Shown here piece after piece: positions 34,834-42,416 of a stretch of DNA of 64,000 bases. Numbering within the stretch: the stretch's first letter is position 1; every line of letters starts with the position of its first letter. Below the pieces are notes generated by a model. The model did not search any database. It had not been told where the DNA came from and worked only from the letters and a program-made list of their open reading frames with translations. The position numbers and the translations under genes are program-made. Origin of the DNA: Pseudanabaena sp. Salubria-1 (GTDB lineage Bacteria; Cyanobacteriota; Cyanobacteriia; Pseudanabaenales; Pseudanabaenaceae); the NCBI GenBank assembly GCA_023336205.1, contig JALQCR010000002.1:186001-250000 (forward strand), in the 5' to 3' direction.

Positions 34834-37701
34834 ATGGTCATGGATTCGCGACTCTACTCGTTTGCTCTGATTCTCACATTTGGATGCTTGGGGGGAGCAA
34901 TTAATTTACCTGTTGTGACAATAGCCCAAGCACAAACAAATCAAGACCGTAAGACTGAGGGTGATCGGTTGTGGGAAGCTTGCCGAGATGATTTAAAAAC
35001 TGACAAGAATCAACAGGCATTGCAAGATTGTCAACAAGCGGCAGAAGTTTACAAAACTATTAGCAATCTGATTGGACAATGGAAGAGTTTGAGGAATTTG
35101 GGAATTGCATACTATTTCCTAGGTAAATATGACAAAGCGATCAATTACCAACTGCAAAGCTTAGAAATTACGAGGGAAATCAAAGACAGACAGGGTGAGA
35201 GCATTGTACTAGTAGATTTGGGGATTGCATACTATTTTCTCGGTAAATATGACAAAGCAATCGATTATCAACTATACAACTTAGCGATTATGCGGGAAGT
35301 CAAAGATAGACAGAGAGAAGGGCTTGTACTGAGCCATTTAGGTCTCTCTTACGATTCTCTCTATAAATATGACAAAGCGATCGAGTACCAACTTCAAAGT
35401 TTAAAAATTGCAATAGAAATTAAAAATCGCAGTGGCGAAGAATATGCGCTGGGAAATCTGGGAAATATTTATCTAAAACTTGCTAACTATGGAAAAGCCA
35501 TTGAGTATTTCCAACAAGTCTTGGCAATTTCGAGACAAACTAAAGACAGACATAGTGAATCTAGAGCTCTGGACAACTTAGGTCTCACTTATCGCCACCT
35601 CGGGAAATACGACAAAGCTATTGATTACCATCAGCAATCTTTGAAAATAGCTCAGGAAACTAAAAATCGAACAGCTGAGAATAAGGCAATTGGAAGTTTG
35701 GTGGTTTCTTACGCGCTCCTAGAAAAATACGACAAAGCGATTGAGTACCAACTGCAACACTTAGCACTTGCAAGGGAAATAAATGATCAGGGGTCTGAGA
35801 GTAATGCGTTAGGGAATTTGGGTAGCACTTACGCTCTCCTAAAAAAATACGACAAAGCGATTGAGTACCAACTGCAACACTTAGCACTTGCAAGGGAAAT
35901 AAATGACACGCGAGGTCAAGGTTATGCATTGGGAGGGCTGGGAACTATTTACCAAGAACTTGGAAATTATGAAAAAGCCATTGAGTATTTCCAACAAGTT
36001 TTGGTGATTTCGCAACAAATCAAAGATAGATGGAGTGAGTTTATTAGTCTCAGTCGCATCGGCAAGACTCTATCGCTCCAAAACAAAACCGAACTAGCGA
36101 TTCTCTTTTACAAACAATCGGTCAATGTCAGCGAATCCATTCGCCAAGACCTCCGCACACTTAAACTAGACGAACAACAATCCTACCTCTTCACCGTTGA
36201 AGATACTTACCGCAGCTTAGCCGACCTCCTACTCAAACAAGACCGCATCCTCGAAGCCCAACAAGTTCTCGATCTCCTCAAAGTCGAAGAACTTAGCGAA
36301 TATTTCCGTAACGTGCGTGTCAACAGCGAAACCGCCAAAGGTACAGACCTCCAAAAGCCCGAACAAAACATTATTGCCCTCAGTAACGAACTCGCAGAAC
36401 TTCAGAAACTTGCTCTCGCAGGCAAGCTTGACCAGCAGCAACAACCGCGCCTCGCATTCCTGACCAACAATGAAATAGAACAAAACAAACAATTCAATGC
36501 CTTCTTGCAGAGTTCCGATGTCCAAAAACAAATTCAAGAATTGCGTCGTATTGAAAGTCAAAAAAATGTTGATATTGAGATATACAAACGTTTGGAAAAA
36601 CAAATCAAGAATTTACAAAATACTGCTCTCTTCTATCCCCTCATCCTCGACGATCGCCTCGAACTGATCCTGATTATTGCCAATGCGCCACCGATCCGCA
36701 AAACCGTCAATCTCAAACGCACGGAACTCAACCAAGACATAGAATCATTCCTGAGAAACCTTCGTAACTCCAACTCCGAAGTCAAAACCGATGCTCAAAA
36801 GTTCTATAACTGGCTGATCCAACCCTTCGAGAAAGAACTCCAACAAGCCAACATCCAAACTATCATCTATGCCCCCGATGAAGGATTGCGCTACATTCCC
36901 CTCGCTGCCCTCTATGATGGCAAACAATGGCTAGTCGAACGCTATCGCATCAATAATATCACCGCCGCTTCCCTCACCGACTTCACACCTCACGCCGCAC
37001 CATCAATCCGCGTCCTCGCCGCCGCATCCACTGCCGAGCATAATGTCAAAGTAGGTGATCGCACGCTTTCTTTCTCTGCCCTTCCTGCTACCAAAACAGA
37101 AGTAGAAAGCATCGCCACCAAAATCAATACCACGAAACTAGTCGATCGCGACTTCACCGAACCCGCACTCACAGGTAAACTCAACACCCATAACATCATC
37201 CATCTCGCCACCCACGGACATTTTGAAGTCGGACAACCCGAACAGTCCTTTATCCTGCTTGGTGATGGCAAGATATCCACGATTAGCGATATCGGTAGCT
37301 GGACACTCACCAATGTGAGTTTGGTCGTCCTTAGTGCCTGTGAAACGGCGATCGGTGGTCAGGGCGGCAAGGGTAAAGGGATTGAGATTTTTGGTTTGGG
37401 CTATCAGATTCATAATGCGGGTGCAAGTGCGGCGATCGCGACGCTTTGGAAGGTGTCGGATGGCGGTACTGAGAGACTCATGGATGCTTTTTATACGGCA
37501 GTAAAGACAGGTAAAGTCGCGAATACGGAGGCTTTGCGACAGGCTCAGGTGGCGATGATTACGGGTAATTATGAAGGTTTGGGCGAGGCGCGAGGTATTG
37601 TGTCTATTGAGGCGCGTCCAAGAACAACATCAACTATCCCTGCTAAAATCAGTCATCCTTATTACTGGGCTGCTTTTATCCTGATTGGGAATGGTTTTTA
37701 G
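34834..37701 (+). CDS. Exported TPR-CHAT protease-like protein 1
   Basis: 955 residues from ATG 34834 (a TTG at 34813 is less likely). A signal peptide ends near AQAQ. About ten 40-residue TPR units follow (YDKAIEYQLQSLKIA type), then a linker helix (ADLLLKQDRILEAQQVLDLL) and the CHAT domain. The caspase-like dyad is present: His in HLATHGHF (about 37.20 kb) and Cys in VVLSACETAIGG (about 37.34 kb). The C terminus KISHPYYWAAFILIGNGF matches the family end. CHAT proteins are caspase/separase-clan peptidases. The substrate is unknown; export suggests a periplasmic target. Confidence 0.9.
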   Translation: MVMDSRLYSFALILTFGCLGGAINLPVVTIAQAQTNQDRKTEGDRLWEACRDDLKTDKNQQALQDCQQAAEVYKTISNLIGQWKSLRNLGIAYYFLGKYDKAINYQLQSLEITREIKDRQGESIVLVDLGIAYYFLGKYDKAIDYQLYNLAIMREVKDRQREGLVLSHLGLSYDSLYKYDKAIEYQLQSLKIAIEIKNRSGEEYALGNLGNIYLKLANYGKAIEYFQQVLAISRQTKDRHSESRALDNLGLTYRHLGKYDKAIDYHQQSLKIAQETKNRTAENKAIGSLVVSYALLEKYDKAIEYQLQHLALAREINDQGSESNALGNLGSTYALLKKYDKAIEYQLQHLALAREINDTRGQGYALGGLGTIYQELGNYEKAIEYFQQVLVISQQIKDRWSEFISLSRIGKTLSLQNKTELAILFYKQSVNVSESIRQDLRTLKLDEQQSYLFTVEDTYRSLADLLLKQDRILEAQQVLDLLKVEELSEYFRNVRVNSETAKGTDLQKPEQNIIALSNELAELQKLALAGKLDQQQQPRLAFLTNNEIEQNKQFNAFLQSSDVQKQIQELRRIESQKNVDIEIYKRLEKQIKNLQNTALFYPLILDDRLELILIIANAPPIRKTVNLKRTELNQDIESFLRNLRNSNSEVKTDAQKFYNWLIQPFEKELQQANIQTIIYAPDEGLRYIPLAALYDGKQWLVERYRINNITAASLTDFTPHAAPSIRVLAAASTAEHNVKVGDRTLSFSALPATKTEVESIATKINTTKLVDRDFTEPALTGKLNTHNIIHLATHGHFEVGQPEQSFILLGDGKISTISDIGSWTLTNVSLVVLSACETAIGGQGGKGKGIEIFGLGYQIHNAGASAAIATLWKVSDGGTERLMDAFYTAVKTGKVANTEALRQAQVAMITGNYEGLGEARGIVSIEARPRTTSTIPAKISHPYYWAAFILIGNGF

Positions 37702-37841
37702 AAATTTATGATTTGCTTAGACTTGAATTAAAATAAAGAAAGTTTAAAATGTTAAATATTATCAAGATTAGTTATGTGGTCTTAATAATATAATTAAAAT
37801 GCTATTACACAATAAAAAAACACAGGATTGTTGTTGTCAAA

Positions 37842-38081
37842 ATGTCAACCAAGTCTCAAAAAGCTAAGAAAGCATTAGAATCACTTAAAGCCAGTGAAGA
37901 GAATTCAATTAATGCCATCTCAAATCTTCAAACATCTCTAGAAATTTTTGAAGATACCAGTAAAAGAGCAGAAATATTTTTAGAGTTAGGTAAAGCCCAT
38001 TTAGAACTATCTCGAAATTTAAATAAAAGGGCTGAAATTGTTTTTGAATTTGGCGATCCTCCTAATGGAGGCGATCAATAA
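37842..38081 (+). CDS. Small hypothetical helical protein between CHAT genes
   Basis: 79 residues: MSTKSQKAKKALESLKASEE, then a TPR-like acidic helix pair (SKRAEIFLELGKAHLELS) and a Gly-rich end. It may be a single-TPR remnant or a small adaptor. A strong hairpin follows 16 bases after the stop. Function unknown. Confidence 0.5.
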   Translation: MSTKSQKAKKALESLKASEENSINAISNLQTSLEIFEDTSKRAEIFLELGKAHLELSRNLNKRAEIVFEFGDPPNGGDQ

Positions 38082-38096
38082 AATTTAATTTAGAAA

Positions 38097-38122
38097 GGGA
38101 ATAGATTTTCAAATCTATTCCC
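38097..38122. terminator. Hairpin downstream of the small CHAT-cluster gene
   Basis: GGGAATAGATTT, two bases, then its exact inverse AAATCTATTCCC. It lacks a good T run, so it may be a terminator, an RNA-stability element or both. Confidence 0.5.
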
Positions 38123-38237
38123 TGAAACTCTTATCTTCTAGCCTTCAATTAACATTTATCACCAGATATCAAATTCCATAGGTATTGAAATTTGGAGAAG
38201 ATTGCCTCGCAAGCAGAGTAAATGAGTGGCAAAATAA

Positions 38238-38351
38238 ATGCTTAATAACAATTCTCTCAGTTATCTATTTATTGCAAGTACTTTAAGTTTAGTTGTTTAC
38301 CATAGTCCAATCTCAATTGCATCTCCTGTCTTTGCGAATGATTACAAATAT
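38238..38351 (+). pseudogene. TPR-CHAT protein 2, signal peptide piece cut off by a MITE
   Basis: ATG 38238 opens a frame of exactly 38 codons up to the MITE: MLNNNSLSYLFIASTLSLVV, then SIASPVFANDYKY, a clear signal peptide with a cleavage site after VFA. With the MITE and one target-duplication copy removed, it joins in frame to the part at 38494 to give a 925-residue exported CHAT protein. With the insertion the frame shifts (142 added bases). Confidence 0.85.
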
Positions 38352-38485
38352 GGCTCATCTGGGTTTGAGGGGTAAATGGTACAGTATCGATACAATTATT
38401 GGCGACATGGTAGGGCTGTAACTGTTGCTCCGAGAGGATTCTGATTACTATTAGCTGTGCTTATCCCCATGAACCCAGAAGAGCC
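38352..38485. mobile_element. 134-bp ISL3-related MITE with 8-bp target duplication
   Basis: The left end GGCTCATCTGGGTTTGAGGG and the right end (reverse complement GGCTCTTCTGGGTTCATGGG) match the terminal repeats of the ISL3 element at 8507-9752. ACAAATAT is repeated at 38344-38351 and 38486-38493. There is no transposase gene inside, so it depends on an ISL3 transposase supplied in trans. It separates a signal peptide from its protein. Confidence 0.9.
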
Positions 38486-38493
38486 ACAAATAT

Positions 38494-41157
38494 CTTGTAG
38501 CAAATAGTAATAGCAATGACAGTGATAATGAAACTATACTAGTTGAAAAAGCAGATTTATTATTTAATGAGCAAAAGTACGAACAGGCAATCAAAACTTA
38601 TAGTCTTGCCTTAAAGATAAATGCAAACCAAAAATTGCAAGGTTATATCCTGCACTCAATTGGCAGATCATACTTTAGACTGAAAGACGCAAAAAACGCG
38701 ATAAATTATTACGAAAGAGCATTATTAATTCGTAGAAATATTCAAGATATTAAAGGAGAGGACAATACTCTTGGGAATCTGGCTCTGGCATACGAACTAC
38801 AAAACAATTACATTAAATCTGTTGAATATCATCTCCAAGCGTTGAAATTAAGCAATGCAAGTATAGATTTAGAGCAACAAAGTCGTAATCTCGGAAATTT
38901 AGCAAGAGCCTACTATTATCTTGGTAGTTATGCAAAATCGCTTAACTACTATCAACAAGCATTAAAAGTTAGACAACTGATAGGGAATACTTTTGATCAA
39001 GGTAAATCTTGGCAAGGTATTGCTTTAATTTATAACGAGCTAGGAGAATATGGACGGGCTATAGAAACTTATCAAGTGGCGTTAAAAATTTTACAGGCAA
39101 GTCTCAATAAAAATAATGAACGAGATGTATGGAATGAAAAGGGAAGAGTCTTACATAACATTGGCATAACCTACATAAGTCTAAAAAAATATAGGGAAGC
39201 TCTAGATTATCTATTTCAGGCTTTACAGATTCGTGAAAAGCTTGGTTATAAAGAAGGCGAGGCTAAAACTTTAAATATCATAGGCGATGTTTACAGACAT
39301 ATTCAGCAATACTCACAAAGCCTATCTTTCCTGCAAAGAGCTTTAATTATTGCTAGAAATGTTAACGATATTGAATCAACTGCCCAAATCTTAGAGAGTA
39401 TTGGTACTGTTTATCAACTCCAACAAAAATATTTACTAGCGTTTGATTTTTATCAACGAGCCTTGAACATTAGCAAAAGTCCTTACAATCGTGCAAGTAT
39501 ATTTAGCAAGTTTGGGGATTTATTTGCTCAACAAAAACAACCAGAACTTGCCATTATCTTTTATAAAGAATCTGTCAATATTACAGAATTAATGCGACAA
39601 GACCTTCGTAAGTTAAGTAAAGAAGAACAAAAGTCTTATTTAAATACGGTAGCTGAAAGGTATCGCCGACTTGCCGATTTACTGTTGCAGCAAGATCGCA
39701 TTCTCGAAGCGCAACAGGTTCTCGATCTCTTAAAAGTTGAGGAACTTAGTGAATATCTTCTCAATATGCGAGGTAATACCGAAACATCAAAAGGGATCGA
39801 GCTACAATATCCTGAACAAAACATCATCGCTCTGGGTAAAGAATTAGCTGAATTACAAGCACTGTATCGCGAAGGCAAACTTGACTTGCAACAGGAACAG
39901 CGTCTAGGCTTCCTCACCAATCAAGAAAAAAATCTCACCAACCAGTTCAACGCTTTTCTCAAAAGCCCCCCAATTCAAAAACAAATAGAAGAACTGCGTC
40001 GCACTGAGAAATCACAAAATGTCAATATAGAGATCTTCAACAACCTACGTGGAAAACTCAAAGAAGTGCAAAATGCTGCACTCTTCTATCCCCTCATTCT
40101 TGACGATCGCCTCGAACTAATATTGATTACTGCCAATACCACACCCATCCGCAAAACGATCAACCTTAAACGCGAAGACTTAAATACATCGATTTCTACA
40201 TTTCTTACTAACTTGCGCGATCCATCTTCTGCTAATGTTAAAGAAAACGGACAGAAGTTCTATAACTGGTTAATCAAACCTTTTGAAACAGAACTACAAC
40301 AAGCAAAAATTGAAACTATTATTTACGCTCCTGATGGACAACTTCGCTATATTCCCCTCGGAGCACTTCATAATGGTACACAGTGGCTAATCGAGAATTA
40401 TCGCGTCAACAATATCACTGCCAGTTCTTTGACTAAGAGTTTCATATCCAGATCGTTCATCCAGCCTCGCATTTTAGCTGCCGCCGCCACCAATAAACAA
40501 AGTGTTAAAGTCGGCGATCGTACAATTGACTTTAATGCTTTGCCTGCAACAAAAGTCGAAGTCGAAACAATTGCCAATCTTATTCCGCGCACTACAACTC
40601 TAATCGATCAACAATTCTCTCAACCAGAAACATTACCTAAGATGCAAAGCCATTCTATCGTACACTTGGCGACACATGGATATTTTGCGGTAGGGCAACC
40701 AGAAGACTCTTTCATAGTATTTGGTGATGGTAGTAGAGCAACGTTGAATGATATTGAGAACTGGACACTAACTAATGTGGGTTTGGTTGTTTTGAGTGCT
40801 TGTGAGACAGCAATTAACGGCAAGATTGGTAAAGGAATTGAGATTTTGGGCTTAGGATATCAGATTCAGAATCAAGGCGCAGGTGCTGCGATCGCCACGC
40901 TTTGGAAAGTCTCGGATGGAGGTACACAAAAACTCATGGATGCTTTTTACACTGCCGTAAAAACAGGCAAAGTCTCCCATGCTGAAGCACTACGGCAAGC
41001 ACAGGTTGCGATGATTACGGGTAGTTATGAAGGTTTAGGCGAGGCGCGAGGTATTGTGTCTATTCAGGCGCGTCCAAGAACAACAGTAACTATCCCCGCT
41101 AAAATTAGTCATCCCTATTACTGGGCTGCTTTTATCCTGATTGGGAATGGGTTGTAA
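38494..41157 (+). CDS. TPR-CHAT protease-like protein 2, main part (signal peptide displaced)
   Basis: The frame from the MITE edge reads 887 residues. An internal TTG at 38635 would give 840. It starts with VANSNSNDSDNET and TPR units (YEQAIKTYSLALKI; AINYYERALLI), about eight in total and more divergent than in the other copies. The CHAT domain follows with HLATHGYF (about 40.67 kb) and VVLSACETAING (about 40.80 kb), and the end is ISHPYYWAAFILIGNGL. The MITE has removed export, so any product made from an internal start would stay in the cytoplasm. No other defect is visible. Confidence 0.85.
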   Translation, partial: LVANSNSNDSDNETILVEKADLLFNEQKYEQAIKTYSLALKINANQKLQGYILHSIGRSYFRLKDAKNAINYYERALLIRRNIQDIKGEDNTLGNLALAYELQNNYIKSVEYHLQALKLSNASIDLEQQSRNLGNLARAYYYLGSYAKSLNYYQQALKVRQLIGNTFDQGKSWQGIALIYNELGEYGRAIETYQVALKILQASLNKNNERDVWNEKGRVLHNIGITYISLKKYREALDYLFQALQIREKLGYKEGEAKTLNIIGDVYRHIQQYSQSLSFLQRALIIARNVNDIESTAQILESIGTVYQLQQKYLLAFDFYQRALNISKSPYNRASIFSKFGDLFAQQKQPELAIIFYKESVNITELMRQDLRKLSKEEQKSYLNTVAERYRRLADLLLQQDRILEAQQVLDLLKVEELSEYLLNMRGNTETSKGIELQYPEQNIIALGKELAELQALYREGKLDLQQEQRLGFLTNQEKNLTNQFNAFLKSPPIQKQIEELRRTEKSQNVNIEIFNNLRGKLKEVQNAALFYPLILDDRLELILITANTTPIRKTINLKREDLNTSISTFLTNLRDPSSANVKENGQKFYNWLIKPFETELQQAKIETIIYAPDGQLRYIPLGALHNGTQWLIENYRVNNITASSLTKSFISRSFIQPRILAAAATNKQSVKVGDRTIDFNALPATKVEVETIANLIPRTTTLIDQQFSQPETLPKMQSHSIVHLATHGYFAVGQPEDSFIVFGDGSRATLNDIENWTLTNVGLVVLSACETAINGKIGKGIEILGLGYQIQNQGAGAAIATLWKVSDGGTQKLMDAFYTAVKTGKVSHAEALRQAQVAMITGSYEGLGEARGIVSIQARPRTTVTIPAKISHPYYWAAFILIGNGL

Positions 41158-41214
41158 GTATGCTGTCTGTAGGCGTGTGATATAATTCTGATCAACAATC
41201 AGCCCTAGAGCATT

Positions 41215-41997
41215 ATGGTAGCCATTACCGAAGAGCGATCGCAGCAACCCAAAGTAAATACCAAAGTAAATACCAAAGTAAATACACAGGAACAGGCGAT
41301 CGCACCAGCCACCAATTCAGCAACCTCAGAAATCATCTATCCCAGTTCCGACGGAGAACCCTTGGCAGAAACTCAACAGCATGTTCTGGCAATTCTGATG
41401 GCTCTCGCGCTCTTGCGGTTATATTTGCAGGAGCAGCAAGCCGTTGTTTTTGCCGATCAATTTCTCTATTACATTGAAGGCAATTCCAGAGCTAGAGTTG
41501 CACCTGATGTAATGATTGTGTTTGATATCGAAAAACGCCTCTATGCCAATTACAAAATTTGGGAAGGACAACAAACACCAGCGATTATTTTTGAGGTGAC
41601 ATCGGCAGGGACAAAGGAAACTGATTGGAACTTTAAGAAGATACTATACGAGCAGATGGGGGTAACTGAATACTGGCTGTTTGATCCCTATGGAGAATGG
41701 ATTACGGAACAGTTGCAAGGCTATCGACTGAATGAGGATGGTGTGTATAAGCCGATTCGCGATAATTGCAGTGAAGTATTGCAACTCAAGTTACAGGCTG
41801 AGGAATATCTGATTGGGTTTTATCGTCTGGATAATGGAGAGAAGTTGCTCACGCCAGAGGAGTTATATAGTGCGAATTTGGCGGCTAATCAACGGGCTGA
41901 ACAAGAGACACAACGGGCAGATCAGGAAAAGGCAAGGGCAGATCGTCTTGCAGAAAAGTTGCGACAGTTGGGAATTGGTTTGGATGATGAGATATAG
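41215..41997 (+). CDS. Uma2 family nuclease-like protein with C-terminal coiled coil
   Basis: 260 residues. The Uma2 core has RVAPDVMIVF (Asp) near residue 98, PAIIFEVTSAGTKE (Glu) near 122 and VTEYWLFDPYGEW near 152. A C-terminal charged coiled coil (AEQETQRADQEKARADRLAEK in pieces) is typical of one Uma2 subgroup. The N terminus contains three tandem 12-base units coding for (VNTK), probably repeat-slippage derived. It is not obviously related in function to the CHAT genes around it. Confidence 0.88.
   Translation: MVAITEERSQQPKVNTKVNTKVNTQEQAIAPATNSATSEIIYPSSDGEPLAETQQHVLAILMALALLRLYLQEQQAVVFADQFLYYIEGNSRARVAPDVMIVFDIEKRLYANYKIWEGQQTPAIIFEVTSAGTKETDWNFKKILYEQMGVTEYWLFDPYGEWITEQLQGYRLNEDGVYKPIRDNCSEVLQLKLQAEEYLIGFYRLDNGEKLLTPEELYSANLAANQRAEQETQRADQEKARADRLAEKLRQLGIGLDDEI
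41250..41287. repeat. Three tandem 12-base units in the Uma2 gene start
   Basis: CCAAAGTAAATA is repeated about three times in frame, adding VNTK units to the protein's N terminus. The unit number may vary between strains. Confidence 0.75.
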
Positions 41998-42046
41998 CTG
42001 GGATTGAATTGAAGCAGTTTTTACAAGTAGTTGGAGAAATTGATCC

Positions 42047-42271
42047 ATGAAGATTAGTGCTAATATCCCCGATGTTTTATATCAACAATTGGAATCTTTT
42101 GCGGAAAAGGAACAAATTTCTATAGAGGGATTAGTGGCGATCGCTTTGTCGTCACAGATTGCGTTGTGGTCAACTAGGGACTATTTGGAAGAGAAGGCTA
42201 ATTGGGATGCGTTTGAGAGGGTGTTAGCGAAAGTGCCTAATATAGAACCAGATGAGTGCGATTGTTTGTAA
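42047..42271 (+). CDS. Small antitoxin-like protein (intact paralogue)
   Basis: 74 residues: MKISANIPDVLYQQLESFAE, then KEQISIEGLVAIALSSQIAL and a Trp/acidic tail. This looks like a ribbon-helix-helix-type antitoxin or DNA-binding protein that lacks its toxin. A frameshifted paralogue with an almost identical start lies at 53815, after the caspase gene, so the two bracket CHAT genes 3-5 and the caspase. No toxin gene is adjacent. Confidence 0.65.
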   Translation: MKISANIPDVLYQQLESFAEKEQISIEGLVAIALSSQIALWSTRDYLEEKANWDAFERVLAKVPNIEPDECDCL

Positions 42272-42305
42272 GCGATCTCGCTAACAGCACCAGTAACTTC
42301 GATAG

Positions 42306-42416
42306 AAAAAATCGGGGATCTCAAAGTTGCACTAGTAAAATAGTGATCGCCAATATACAATCAAACAACTGCTTCTTAAACTTTTTCCTTTTTCCTTGGA
42401 TATTGTTATGGCTTCT
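42306..42416 (+). repeat. CHAT leader repeat, unit A
   Basis: About 110 bases, from AAAATCGGGGATCTCAAAGT through GATCGCCAATATACAATC to the start codon region of CHAT gene 3. Near-identical units precede CHAT genes 4 (from 45075) and 5 (from 48323). It must contain the promoter or translation signals of these genes, so all three are probably controlled alike. Confidence 0.85.
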
